64,000 nucleotides of DNA from positions 62,001 through 126,000 of the forward strand of contig NZ_JAFREP010000029.1 of the NCBI RefSeq assembly GCF_017377855.1, written 5' to 3'. Below the pieces are notes generated by a model. The model saw nothing but the letters and a program-made list of their open reading frames with translations, was not told the origin of the DNA and searched no databases. A program made the position numbers and the translations under genes. Positions 35,075-43,935 of this stretch are shown one piece after another. The stretch's first letter is position 1, and each line of letters begins with the position of its first letter. Source of the stretch: Acanthopleuribacter pedis. GTDB lineage: Bacteria; Acidobacteriota; Holophagae; Acanthopleuribacterales; Acanthopleuribacteraceae.

Positions 35075-35734
35075 CTAGGGATCCATTAGGTGAAGTTGGT
35101 ATTCGGCAATGATGCGGTCGTCGCCGAGGAGCCGCAAATGCAACACCCCCTGGCTGTACCGGCGCGGTAGGTTGATCATGAAGCTGCGGTCCGGTTGGCG
35201 CGCGAGCCCCGTTTCCTGCCAAGCGACCCGCGGTGGATCCCCTTGCAACAACTCGATGCGATAGGTCGTGTGATCCTCGAGATCGTCGGTATTGAGTTGG
35301 ATGAACAGCGGTTTGTTGGGATCCCGGCTCAACCGGTGAACCGGCACCGCGTTGCGGGCAATCCGGCCGACGGGTTCGAGGCGCGCGAAATCGCTGTCGG
35401 CGCGGTGCCGCTCCGGCCAAAGGACGGCCACGGTGACAGAAAGGCCGAGAATCAGCACCAGGGCGACGACCGAGGCAAACGGCGGGTTTCGTTTGGGTGG
35501 GGCCTTGGCGATCTTAAGCACCTGGGCGCTGCAAGCGGCGCAGACCACCAAGTGCTCGCGTACCTGCTGCTGCCGTTCGCGGGAGAGCCTGCCGTTGACG
35601 TAGCCGAGTAAGTCGGAGAGGTCGGGACAGCCGCCGGTGCTTTGTTTTTTGGCCTCGAGGTAACCCAGGAAGGACGAGGCTTGGGCCGGCGCATCCGGCT
35701 CGGGCCGGTGCGTGCCCGTTGATTGCAAGCTCAT
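35075..35734 (-). CDS. Transmembrane zinc-finger anti-sigma factor
   Basis: A 219-residue protein beginning at ATG 35734, which overlaps the TGA stop of the sigma gene (ATGA) and has GAGGAG upstream; the earlier GTG at 35743 is less likely. The cytoplasmic part holds an anti-sigma zinc finger of the HC2 type: His61, Cys65 and Cys68 in EHLVVCAACSAQVL, with Cys36 nearby. A single membrane helix ASVVALVLILGLSVTVAVLW covers residues 87-106, and about 110 residues with beta character lie outside. In the family the cytosolic zinc domain binds and silences the partner ECF sigma factor until it is cleaved or changes shape. The partner sigma is encoded directly upstream. Confidence 0.85.
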   Translation of the reverse strand: MSLQSTGTHRPEPDAPAQASSFLGYLEAKKQSTGGCPDLSDLLGYVNGRLSRERQQQVREHLVVCAACSAQVLKIAKAPPKRNPPFASVVALVLILGLSVTVAVLWPERHRADSDFARLEPVGRIARNAVPVHRLSRDPNKPLFIQLNTDDLEDHTTYRIELLQGDPPRVAWQETGLARQPDRSFMINLPRRYSQGVLHLRLLGDDRIIAEYQLHLMDP

Positions 35735-36273
35735 GCGTGCCACTCCTCGGCCAGATGTTTGAGGGCTTTTTTATACCGACGGTCGACCACGCCGGCTTTG
35801 GTTTGGAGCAGGAGCGCGCAGTCCTCGAGCGTGTGGCCCTGCAGCCGCAACACCAGCGCGTGGTTCAGTTCGGGCGGTAACCGCTCGACGCATGCCCACA
35901 GCCGTTTGGCGAGGGCTGGGTCTTGGGGCTCGGGCTGCATCAAGATGTTTTGCAGATCGGTTTCGACCGTCCCTTCCGAAAAGGGAACCGTAACCTTTTG
36001 CCGTTTTTTGGCCTGGTTGTAGCGTTGCAAACCGCTGATCGTGCTCTTGGCGAGGGTGATCACCCAAGCCTGCATGTTGCCCTCTTCCTCATAGTTGGCT
36101 TGCTTCTGAAGGCCGAGGGTCATGGTGTCCTGGGTCAGGTCTTCGCATTCTTCTTGACGAAAATTACGGCGCCGGAAAAACGCCATTAACGTGTTGCGAT
36201 GTTGGTTGAGTTTTTCCCCAAATTCTTCCGACGCCATGCGCGCGGACACCTCGTTCATTTGAATGTGTGTCAT
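35731..36273 (-). CDS. ECF-type RNA polymerase sigma factor
   Basis: A 180-residue sigma-70 family protein with region 2 (LMAFFRRRNFRQEECEDLTQ, where the 'ae D..Q.' motif is read as CEDLTQDT) and region 4 (RLPPELNHALVLRLQGHTLE followed by a VDRRYKKALKHL recognition helix). There is no region 1 or 3, as in ECF factors. It sits between SAVED-CHAT (42 bases upstream, same strand) and its anti-sigma factor (overlapping start-stop), so all are probably on one transcript. The ribosome site is weak; ATG 36258 is a less likely alternative. It probably recognises the promoter of its own operon and others; the target box is unknown. Confidence 0.9.
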   Translation of the reverse strand: MTHIQMNEVSARMASEEFGEKLNQHRNTLMAFFRRRNFRQEECEDLTQDTMTLGLQKQANYEEEGNMQAWVITLAKSTISGLQRYNQAKKRQKVTVPFSEGTVETDLQNILMQPEPQDPALAKRLWACVERLPPELNHALVLRLQGHTLEDCALLLQTKAGVVDRRYKKALKHLAEEWHA

Positions 36274-36315
36274 GATTCTACCCCATCGATTGAAATCCGA
36301 TTGTGATTGATTGAA

Positions 36316-38262
36316 TTAACGCAGGCGCAGGGACGGTACATAGGCACTTTCCGCCGCCACAAACTCGTACAGCTGCACCGCACGGCAGGCGTTCAACCGC
36401 ATCCCCAAGAACAAAACCATCGCGGAGGGACCGGATAGAAAGAGGTGGATGCGTTTGATGGGGGTATCGCCGCTTTGCGACAGCCCTTTGATGCGGTTGC
36501 CGATGTGACGCGCCACATAGCGGGCCACGCCGTGATGGGGAATGCTTTCTCTGCTGGGGCCGTTCAGGGGCGACCATTCCACGCAGGTTTGGTAACCGCG
36601 GGGGAAGCGTTCGGGGTGGTTTTTGACGTAAGCCAGCGCGCCTTGGCGGGTGTGGTTGGCCATGGAGATGCAGGCAATAAAATCCTCGGATTCGGGGTGA
36701 CCCGCGTGAATGGTTTCCGAGAGTTCGGTGGTTTCGCGTTCACCCCGGGCGTGCCACGTCTCGGTTTGGTTTTCGTTGCTCCCGTTGACCTGGTTGAGGC
36801 GGATATCCATGGCGCGGGTTTCGTTAAAGATGTAACCCAAGGCGACGGCAATCGATTGGTGCATGCGGCCTTCGAAGGTGAGCGGCAAGGCTTCGGTCAG
36901 GTTGCGGGTGAGGTCGGTGAGCTGGGGGTAAATCGTTTGGTCCCAATCAAACCCTGACCTTAGCCGCGGATTTTTGAGACCTTTTCCTTGGAAGTAAGGG
37001 GTTAAGTCGAGTACATCGGTATCTTCATCCTGGGTGGTCGGCGGCGTTTCGGCACGAGAAACCACGGCGACGGTTTGCGCGCGTCGGAACAGGCGCCCGT
37101 CGGGCAACCGGGTAATCAGCAGTGGGGAGCCATATTCCAGGTCTCGAATACGGCCCTTGGTACCGTCGGCGTTTAACGCGCCGCGGGCGTGTACCATGGC
37201 CGTATCGAGTCGATCCCCGCTTGCCAAGCGTTCGTAAAAGGTTTTGATCCAGACGTCTGCGCCCTCGTAGGTGAGCGTAAATTGGAAGGCCGCCACCGCG
37301 GGGACCCCGCCCGCGCACAGGGTGGCCGCAAAACCGCCGGCCACATCGCGCCGACTCGCGCGTCCTAAGTAACAAGAGGCCAAGGTGACCAACCGCAAAC
37401 AATCCATCTTGGGCCGGAGTACCGCCAACAATTCGTGCGCGCTGATGATGGTCGGCTTGCCCCCGTCGCCTTTGCACAAGTGCAGTAATCCCAGTTCGTC
37501 GTAAGCAAGTTGGTCTTCAAGTATACCGCGTTGCATTGGCGGTGAGCCGTGTCCGGTAATGTGCAAAATGTGGGGCGCCGTTTCAGCGATGGTGCTTTGC
37601 AGTGTCGCCAAGCTGGGCTGATCGAGCACCGTGATTTCAAACTTGGGGTTGTCGTTAAAAACGTCCAAAATCGGTTGATTAAAACGCGTTGCGTCGATTT
37701 CCCTTAATTTGGGATTGGGAGTATTGGCGGTAAGCACCAGAATTTTGAGTACCTTCGGTAGCGGGATCGGGTTTGTGTGGCGCGCGTGTTCTTTGGGCAC
37801 CCAGTGGCGTACCATTGAGATCTTGTGTGTCGTGCACAGAGGGCTAAATTCGCCGGGTGCGATCATGAGTTCCCAGGGGGTTTGGAAAAACCAGTGGCTA
37901 AACGCTTCCGCGTTGCAGTTCTCGGCAGGCTGGATTTTTATCCGCAAATTGCCTTCTTCCGCGCGACGACGGTTAAACGCCTCGGCAAAGGTGCCGGAAA
38001 AAAAGGTGGTGTACAACGCGTGGCCCAGCGCCTTCTTGCGTGCCTCTCGTTCATTCTGGACTTGCCGCGGGTCCTTCCCGTCTTTTTTTGGTTCTTCATA
38101 TTGGGTCGCTAATAAAACATCAACCTCGTTCAAAATGGTTTTGAGGACCTCGGGCTGTTCAATTTCCTCCACCAGCGGTTCCTCGAGCGGCCTGGCCAGC
38201 GACAGGCGCGTGCGGGTGGGTGACAGCGGGGTCACGGTCACGACAAAGTCACGAAAAAACAT
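36316..38262 (-). CDS. SAVED-CHAT: cyclic-oligonucleotide-sensing caspase-like protease
   Basis: A 648-residue cytoplasmic protein from ATG 38262, preceded by AAGGGAG. Residues about 120-390 form a CHAT protease: FFQTPWELMIAP, His238 in ILHITGHGSPP and Cys297 in LVTLASCYLGRASRRDVAGG make the catalytic pair. Residues about 455-645 form a SAVED domain, recognised from MHQSIAVALGYIFNETRAMD and above all from its end, HLFLSGPSAMVLFLGMRLNA followed by VQLYEF. SAVED domains bind cyclic tri- or tetra-nucleotides made by CD-NTases (CBASS) or by Cas10. No CD-NTase is nearby, but a Cas10 with cyclase motif starts 315 bases away on the other strand. Known relatives are SAVED-CHAT of a type III-B locus, which activates a caspase cascade, and CalpL (SAVED-Lon), which cleaves an anti-sigma partner. 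Here the next two genes are sigma and anti-sigma. Confidence 0.9.
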   Translation of the reverse strand: MFFRDFVVTVTPLSPTRTRLSLARPLEEPLVEEIEQPEVLKTILNEVDVLLATQYEEPKKDGKDPRQVQNEREARKKALGHALYTTFFSGTFAEAFNRRRAEEGNLRIKIQPAENCNAEAFSHWFFQTPWELMIAPGEFSPLCTTHKISMVRHWVPKEHARHTNPIPLPKVLKILVLTANTPNPKLREIDATRFNQPILDVFNDNPKFEITVLDQPSLATLQSTIAETAPHILHITGHGSPPMQRGILEDQLAYDELGLLHLCKGDGGKPTIISAHELLAVLRPKMDCLRLVTLASCYLGRASRRDVAGGFAATLCAGGVPAVAAFQFTLTYEGADVWIKTFYERLASGDRLDTAMVHARGALNADGTKGRIRDLEYGSPLLITRLPDGRLFRRAQTVAVVSRAETPPTTQDEDTDVLDLTPYFQGKGLKNPRLRSGFDWDQTIYPQLTDLTRNLTEALPLTFEGRMHQSIAVALGYIFNETRAMDIRLNQVNGSNENQTETWHARGERETTELSETIHAGHPESEDFIACISMANHTRQGALAYVKNHPERFPRGYQTCVEWSPLNGPSRESIPHHGVARYVARHIGNRIKGLSQSGDTPIKRIHLFLSGPSAMVLFLGMRLNACRAVQLYEFVAAESAYVPSLRLR

Positions 38263-38577
38263 GAATGGTTCTCCCTTCCGAATTCATAAATTGGGTTCTG
38301 CCCTCATGAAAGGAAGGTTTTGAGGTTTTTTTCGCGTCAACCGTCATTTTTTTTAACAAAAGTTGTCTTCGTTTTTTCGCTGTTAGCATAAGTGTTTATG
38401 AATAGGTGGTTTGTGATTTTTCCGGACGATGCTTTTTTTCTACTTTCCCGCCCTCGCTAGGCACCGTGCCCGGGCTCTTTTTCAAAAACGCCGAACAAAA
38501 AACGAAAAAAACAACCAAAACATCCTTTCCACCGGGTGAACCCCCCAACCCGGGTTCAATCCCACCCCGGAGGATTT
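38263..38577. promoter_or_regulatory. Divergent promoter region between SAVED-CHAT and cas10
   Basis: A 315-base region with an AT-rich core (38335-38400) between two divergent operons. TTGTCT (38363-38368) and TAGCAT (38384-38389) could be a weak rightward -35/-10 pair at 15-base spacing. GGAGG before ATG 38578 is the cas10 ribosome site, AAGGGAG before 38262 that of SAVED-CHAT. It is the obvious place to look for a binding site of the ECF sigma factor. Confidence 0.5.
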
Positions 38578-40224
38578 ATGTTTTTTTACCAATTCAAGGT
38601 GAACGGCATTCAACCTTACATCTTTGCCACCGACCGCTTGCGGGAGATGGTCGGTGCCAGCGCCCTGGTCGATCAACTGACCCGTCGCGACCTGACGCGC
38701 GTGATCGAGGCCTTGGGGCTGCCGATCAAAGATGAGGACTTCGCCCGTCGCGCCGGTGGTTCTTTTTTGGTGCAAATCCGCGCGCGTGCCGATGCCGAGG
38801 CCTTGCGTGACCTGTGGTCGCTTTATGTCGCCCACAAAGTGCCGGGCCTTGGTTTTTGCCATGCCCTGCACGAGGCCGAACACTACAACGCGGCGACCCG
38901 TCGCGCCTTGGACGCCGCCTTACACGACGGCCGTAACCGCCACATGCCACACCTACCCGCGGGCTCACCCCTCGCCAGACGGGCGCCGCTCACCGGTGAT
39001 CCCGCCGTCGTTTTGAAGCATGGCCGCCTCGCCGACGCGGTCTGTCGCGCCAAACAGGCCGCCGCGGTCGGCGGTGCTTTCCTCGAGGATAAGCTCAATC
39101 TCAGTGACGCGGATGATTTGGTTTTTCCGCTGTCCTTTGTGCCGACCGACGATCACAGCAGCGGCGACGCCCTTATTAATGAGCATGAAACCGATCAATA
39201 CATCGCCGTCATCCACATCGACGGCAACGGGCTCGGCGCGGTTGTCGAAAACTTAAACGCGGCCCTGGCCGAAAACCCCGCCGCCTTTCCCCATTTACCG
39301 GCGGCCTTTTCCAAAGCCGTCGAGGACGCGACCCACCGCGCGGCGCGCACCGCTTGCATCGACCTGTTCAAATCCGGTTTGGCCGCCTCAGCCGGCAAGC
39401 CCCACAAAAAAGTGGCACCGGTGCGTTTTCTGGTGCTCGGTGGGGATGACGTCACGCTGGTGACCCGTGCCGCGGATGCCTTGGCATTCACCCGCTGTTT
39501 CCAAGAAGCCTTTGCGGTCGAAACCCGCGCCGCCTTCGCCAAGCTGTCGGGATTAACCCTGCCGGATCACCTCAGTGCCGCCGCGGGCGTGGCATTTATT
39601 AAACCGAAACAGCCCTTCCATATGGCGTACCACTTGGCGGAATCGCTGTGCCAAACCGCAAAAAAAGCGGCCAAAGCCGCCGCCAAAGCCGCGGCCGAAG
39701 AAGCGGCCGGCGAAAAAACGGCAAAAGCCGCCGGGCTTGTGGCGGACGCGGTGGTCGCGCCCGCTACTTTGGCGTTCCACCGCATCACCACCGCCATGAT
39801 CGACGATTGGGAGGCCGTCGTTGCCTTCGAGAAAACCACCCGCGACGGGCACTGGTTGACCATGCAGCCCTATGCCCTTGACGGCGCACCCGATGGACCT
39901 TTACCCCATTTGGGTGACCTCTACGACTTGACCGACCTACTGGGGCGCCTGGGACGCGGCCCGGTTCGAGAACTCCAAAAAGCGCTGTACCTGGGTGAGC
40001 AGCACACCCGAAAAGCGCAACGCCGTTGGCGCGAAAATTTGGCCAAAAACGCGCCCGATGCCTTGGCCGAGTTGGAACCCTTGTTGCGACGGCTCACCCG
40101 TCGCACCAAGGACCAAAAAGGGTGCGATGATCGTCTCCCGCTTTTTGACGCCCAAAATCGTTCACCCGTGGCCGACGCCGTGGCCTTGGCCGCCGTCGGC
40201 GATGTGAAGGGGAGGGTTTCATGA
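38578..40224 (+). CDS. cas10: Cas10-like large subunit, cyclase motif present, HD nuclease absent
   Basis: A 548-residue protein from ATG 38578 behind CGGAGGA. It begins directly with the first Palm domain (FKVNGIQPYIFATDRLREMV, then GASALVDQL, the Cmr2/Cas10 'iQ.yif....lr...GaS.l' motif). The second Palm carries the intact cyclase motif GGDD at residues 288-291 in LVLGGDDVTLV. There is no N-terminal HD domain, so no ssDNase activity is expected. An Ala/Lys-rich helical insert lies at about 355-395 (KKAAKAAAKAAAEEAAGEK). In the family this protein converts ATP to cyclic oligoadenylates when the complex binds target RNA. It is the first gene of a seven-gene operon with four-base overlaps. It is short compared with usual Cas10 (700-1000 residues). 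Confidence 0.92.
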   Translation: MFFYQFKVNGIQPYIFATDRLREMVGASALVDQLTRRDLTRVIEALGLPIKDEDFARRAGGSFLVQIRARADAEALRDLWSLYVAHKVPGLGFCHALHEAEHYNAATRRALDAALHDGRNRHMPHLPAGSPLARRAPLTGDPAVVLKHGRLADAVCRAKQAAAVGGAFLEDKLNLSDADDLVFPLSFVPTDDHSSGDALINEHETDQYIAVIHIDGNGLGAVVENLNAALAENPAAFPHLPAAFSKAVEDATHRAARTACIDLFKSGLAASAGKPHKKVAPVRFLVLGGDDVTLVTRAADALAFTRCFQEAFAVETRAAFAKLSGLTLPDHLSAAAGVAFIKPKQPFHMAYHLAESLCQTAKKAAKAAAKAAAEEAAGEKTAKAAGLVADAVVAPATLAFHRITTAMIDDWEAVVAFEKTTRDGHWLTMQPYALDGAPDGPLPHLGDLYDLTDLLGRLGRGPVRELQKALYLGEQHTRKAQRRWRENLAKNAPDALAELEPLLRRLTRRTKDQKGCDDRLPLFDAQNRSPVADAVALAAVGDVKGRVS

Positions 40225-40859
40225 GTTGTTTTTTCCTGCATGTCGCCATTGAAAGTTATTGGCACATCGGCAGCGGGCGCGGCGGTGGCTTGGCCGTCGA
40301 CGCCGTGGTCCACAAAGACGGCGACGGTTTGCCCGAGTTGCCGGGACGCGGTTTGCGTGGGTTGGTTCGCGACGCCGCCCAGCGCGCCGAGGATTGGGGG
40401 CATTTGCCCAAAAATTGGACCGCCGCCTGGTTTGGTACCGACACCCGTCATTATCCCAAGGCGGCGAACCAAGAGCCGCGCGACGATGATGCCTTCCGGG
40501 TCGACCGCCACCATACGCAAGACGGGCGATTGATTTTTGACAACGCCGTGCTGCCCCGCGCCTTGCGTGACTGGTTGCGCCATGATCCAGACAATTTGCG
40601 CGATCATTTCTACCGTCACCTGTACGCCACCGCGCTCGACCCGGAGCGCGGCACCGCGCTGCCAAGAAGTCTGCGCGGCATGGAAGTGGTGGTGCCGCTC
40701 GACTTGGTCGCCCCGCTCACGCTGAAGCCCGAGGCACAGGGAAGCGGGGAGGACTTGGTGGCATCACTGCGTCGTTGTCTGCCCTTGATTCGCGGCTTGG
40801 GCCTGGCGCGCACCCGCGGTTTAGGCCGTTGTCGGATCACCCTGGAGGTGAAACCATGA
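40221..40859 (+). CDS. RAMP (Cas7/Csm3-like) subunit
   Basis: A 212-residue single-RAMP protein. The start, LHVAIESYWHIGSGRGGGLA, is the first RAMP strand and loop; LPELPGRGLRGLVRDAAQRA is the 'iPGssl.G.lR' helix; and LGLARTRGLGRCRITLEV at the end is the glycine-rich loop. In type III complexes such subunits form the backbone that holds crRNA and may cut the target RNA. Its ATG overlaps the cas10 stop by four bases. It might correspond to Csm3 or another Cas7 copy; exact assignment needs profile comparison. Confidence 0.85.
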   Translation: MSCFFLHVAIESYWHIGSGRGGGLAVDAVVHKDGDGLPELPGRGLRGLVRDAAQRAEDWGHLPKNWTAAWFGTDTRHYPKAANQEPRDDDAFRVDRHHTQDGRLIFDNAVLPRALRDWLRHDPDNLRDHFYRHLYATALDPERGTALPRSLRGMEVVVPLDLVAPLTLKPEAQGSGEDLVASLRRCLPLIRGLGLARTRGLGRCRITLEVKP

Positions 40860-42493
40860 GGCAACAATCATTTAATATTGTTCTGGAAAGTGAGATCGCC
40901 GTTGGTTCGCCGGGTTCGGTTCACGGGGGCCGCGACAGTTTGGACTATTTGGGCGGGTCACTCCTGCTGGGGGCCGCCGCCGCGCGGCTCTACACCAGGC
41001 TCGGTGAAACGGCCTGGACCGTCTTCCACACCGGCAAGGTGCGCTTCGGTGACGGCTTACCCTTGTCGCCAAGTGGGTTGCCGACCGTTCCCGTACCGCC
41101 TTGTTTGATCGCGCCGAAACAGGGCGTGACCGACAAGGAGCCTGCCGACAAAGGCGCCACAACCGAGGCGCCTGCCGAAAAGGGCGCTCGAAAAAAAGAC
41201 CGCCCCGGCAAGGACCCCGAGGCCGATTTTTGGCGCAATGCCGCCTACGAACCACGCCGGCCGGGCTGGAACGATCTCAAGGGTTTTTACCTGAGTCCCG
41301 CCGGTGAACGGGTGCGGCCGTGCGCCCATTACCGTCTCAAAACCGCCGTGGATCCCCGTTCCGGTGTGGCCATGGCCCATCAGCTTTACGGCTACCACGG
41401 TCTGGCCGCCGGGCAGACCTTCCGCACCGTTTTGGAAGCCGACGACGACGTTCCACCCGCGCTGTTTGATCAGGTCGTTCAGGCGCTGACCGGCACCTTG
41501 CGCCTCGGTCGTTCGCGGTCTACCGAATACGGCCGTTGCCGCGTGGTTCCTGTTGCAACGCCGCCGTTCGAAACCGCCGCCCTCCAAGGTGACGGCGTCC
41601 TCAATGTGCTTTTGTTATCGGATCTCGTCGTCGAAAATTCAATGGGCGTTCCTTGCCCTCTGCCGCCAGGCGAGGCTTTGGGTTTGCCCGCGGCCTGTCT
41701 TGTCCCCGCCCGTTGTTTTGTGCGCCACGGTCGCCATCGCGCCTACAACGGCAAATACCGTGCTTTTGAAGGGGACCTCACCCTGATTCGGCGCGGCTCG
41801 GTTTTGGCGTACCAACTCGAAAACCCGGCGGAATTTTCGCCGGCGCAGCCGATCCGCTGCGTCGGCCTCTTTCGGCAACGGGGCTTTGGCAGGATGTGGC
41901 TCAACCCGCCCTTTCTCAACAGTGCGGTACCCCAATTTTCCGAATTGCCGACGGTGACCGAGGTCGAGGCCCCGCCCCAGCCCGATCTGCCACTGGCCCA
42001 TTGGTTGACGGCGCGTGAGGCGACCCGTCACGAGGAAGACCAGGTCCAGAAGGAGGCGGAAGCTTGGCACGAGGAGCTGGTCCGCCTGCTGGAAGCGGCG
42101 CGCGTGCGTGGCGGCTTGGCGACCCACACCGCCGTCGGCCCGTCACCGGCCCAGTGGGGACGGATTACCGAGGCCGTTGCCCACGAATTGGCCGGCGTGA
42201 TGGATATCGCCCGGCTCCACCAAACGTTGTTTGACGACCAAACCGGCATCTGCAAAACGGGTGATCCCGATTGGGATACCAAGGTGCTCCACGACACTTT
42301 GGAAAAGCGGCTCGGCCAACCGCCGACGTTCCGAACCTGGCTGCGCGCCAAGCTGGAAGGTGACGCGGCGGTGCAAGCCGATCAAAAGCGCGTTTTGTCC
42401 GAACAACGACGCGTCGCCGTGCTCGCGCGCTTCGCACGGGTTGCCGCCGACCGTGCCAAAGAACAACGCATGCTCAAGGAGGGTACGCGATGA
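40856..42493 (+). CDS. csx10: Csx10-like RAMP (Cas5-like) with helical C-terminal extension
   Basis: A 545-residue protein; the ATG at 40856 overlaps the previous stop as ATGA and has GGAGGTG upstream, so longer in-frame starts are discarded. The order fits Csx10 of type III-D: RDSLDYLGGSLLLGAAAARL at the start and the family signature LGRSRSTEYGRCRV at residues 217-230. Residues 90-122 are an unusual Lys/Glu/Ala-rich linker. The C-terminal 160 residues are helical (HEEDQVQKEAEAWHEELVRL and others), a place where small-subunit (Cas11-like) helices are fused in other type III-D proteins. Csx10 caps the 5' handle side of the complex. Confidence 0.8.
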   Translation: MRQQSFNIVLESEIAVGSPGSVHGGRDSLDYLGGSLLLGAAAARLYTRLGETAWTVFHTGKVRFGDGLPLSPSGLPTVPVPPCLIAPKQGVTDKEPADKGATTEAPAEKGARKKDRPGKDPEADFWRNAAYEPRRPGWNDLKGFYLSPAGERVRPCAHYRLKTAVDPRSGVAMAHQLYGYHGLAAGQTFRTVLEADDDVPPALFDQVVQALTGTLRLGRSRSTEYGRCRVVPVATPPFETAALQGDGVLNVLLLSDLVVENSMGVPCPLPPGEALGLPAACLVPARCFVRHGRHRAYNGKYRAFEGDLTLIRRGSVLAYQLENPAEFSPAQPIRCVGLFRQRGFGRMWLNPPFLNSAVPQFSELPTVTEVEAPPQPDLPLAHWLTAREATRHEEDQVQKEAEAWHEELVRLLEAARVRGGLATHTAVGPSPAQWGRITEAVAHELAGVMDIARLHQTLFDDQTGICKTGDPDWDTKVLHDTLEKRLGQPPTFRTWLRAKLEGDAAVQADQKRVLSEQRRVAVLARFARVAADRAKEQRMLKEGTR

Positions 42494-43935
42494 ATCACTA
42501 CAGCAATCATGCTTGTTTGTCCTTGGCCAGGCTGGTCGTGGAAACGCGGGTCCCGCTTTCCATCAGCGAAGGGTTCGGCGACGGTCAGGTCGACCACCTG
42601 ATTGTGCGCGACGCCAATGGCTGTCCCGCCATTCCCGGCAGCTCCTTTGCCGGGGTGTTGCGCGCCCTCTTCCGGCGCGATCACGACGAGGCGACCACCG
42701 CCAAATTATTCGGGAGACGGGGTGGTGATCACCTCATTGAGGGGGCTTCGCGGCTCCACGTGTCTTGGGGTTGCCTGCACGACAGCCGGGACCGGCCCGT
42801 GGAGGGCCTTTTGCTCGGCGCGGATCAGGCGCGTTTAGAAGACGGCGTCTTGCGCGAGGCCCGCGGTACCGCCCCCGTTAAACGAAGCCGGGTGCGCCTG
42901 AATGAACGGGGCTGTGCCGAGGATCAGGGTTTGTTTCACCGCGTCGCCCTGGGCGCGGGTTACCGGTTTAGCATGGAATTGAGCTTGCGCCACGACGGCG
43001 AGGCGGATGGAACCTGGCGCAGCCTGTTGGCGCTGTTGGCAAGTCCGGCATTCCGCCTCGGTGGCGGCACCCGCGCCGGTTACGGCGCGTTACGCCTGGT
43101 TCGGCTCCATCAAACCACCTTCGATTTTCGCCGTGAGGCCGACCTGTCCCGTTACGCCGCCCTTTCCAATCATCTCGGGGTGGTTGACGGGCTTGATCCC
43201 GTGACCATGCCCGCCGCCGAGGCCCCGCTGATCCGGCTGCGATTGGATCCCCAAGAGGGGTTCCGGTTTGGTGGCGGCTTGACACCCCTGCGTGGTGACG
43301 CGGCCGTGGATGCCCGTTTGGTGCCCGTTACCGAACGGCGCGTGGTGTGGCGCGAGGGCCGGGGCGCCTTGGGTCCGCGCGAATTGGTGGTACCCGGTTC
43401 GGCCGTCAAAGGCGCCTTACGGCACCGCGTCGCCTACCACGACCGCATCCAGCGCGGCTGTTTTGCCCCCGTGGCGGCCTTTGATGCCGATCCCGAAAAA
43501 AGCAAGGAAAAGGAACCCGAGCCAGAGGAACTCGTCGATAACCCGGCCGTGCGCGAGCTCTTTGGCGCGGCCGCGGACAGCGACGGCGACGAGGCCGGCG
43601 GTCATGCCGGGCGCGTGTTCATCGACGATCTTTACCTTAAACCCGAAACCGTCCACGCCTTGATCCACAACGGGATTGATCCCTTTACCGGCGGTGTGCG
43701 GCAGCATGTGCTGTACAGCGAAGAAGTGGTGGCCCAACCGCTCACCCTGACCATCGCCGTGGCCGACGGTGACCGTCTTTCCGACACCACCGCCACCGCT
43801 TTGCGTCGCGCCCTAAACGATCTTGTCTCGGGCCGGCTCGCGCTTGGCGCGGGCGGCGGGCGCGGCCACGGTGTGTTCCACGGTGTGATCGAAGGATTTG
43901 ACCTCGTTTGTCCCAAAGCTGGAGGTACCCCATGA
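42490..43935 (+). CDS. Tandem RAMP protein (two Cas7-like domains)
   Basis: A 481-residue protein with two complete RAMP units. Unit one (about 10-210) has CPAIPGSSFAGVLRALF and the glycine loop RLGGGTRAGYGALRLVRL. Unit two (about 240-475) has LVVPGSAVKGALRHRVA, the GIDPFTGGVRQHVLYSEEVV loop that contains the RNA-cleavage Asp in Csm3-type proteins, and the glycine loop ALGAGGGRGHGVFHG. An acidic insertion (DPEKSKEKEPEPEE) lies in unit two. This corresponds to the Cas7-2x subunit of known type III-D complexes. Start and stop overlap the neighbours by four bases. Confidence 0.85.
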   Translation: MNHYSNHACLSLARLVVETRVPLSISEGFGDGQVDHLIVRDANGCPAIPGSSFAGVLRALFRRDHDEATTAKLFGRRGGDHLIEGASRLHVSWGCLHDSRDRPVEGLLLGADQARLEDGVLREARGTAPVKRSRVRLNERGCAEDQGLFHRVALGAGYRFSMELSLRHDGEADGTWRSLLALLASPAFRLGGGTRAGYGALRLVRLHQTTFDFRREADLSRYAALSNHLGVVDGLDPVTMPAAEAPLIRLRLDPQEGFRFGGGLTPLRGDAAVDARLVPVTERRVVWREGRGALGPRELVVPGSAVKGALRHRVAYHDRIQRGCFAPVAAFDADPEKSKEKEPEPEELVDNPAVRELFGAAADSDGDEAGGHAGRVFIDDLYLKPETVHALIHNGIDPFTGGVRQHVLYSEEVVAQPLTLTIAVADGDRLSDTTATALRRALNDLVSGRLALGAGGGRGHGVFHGVIEGFDLVCPKAGGTP

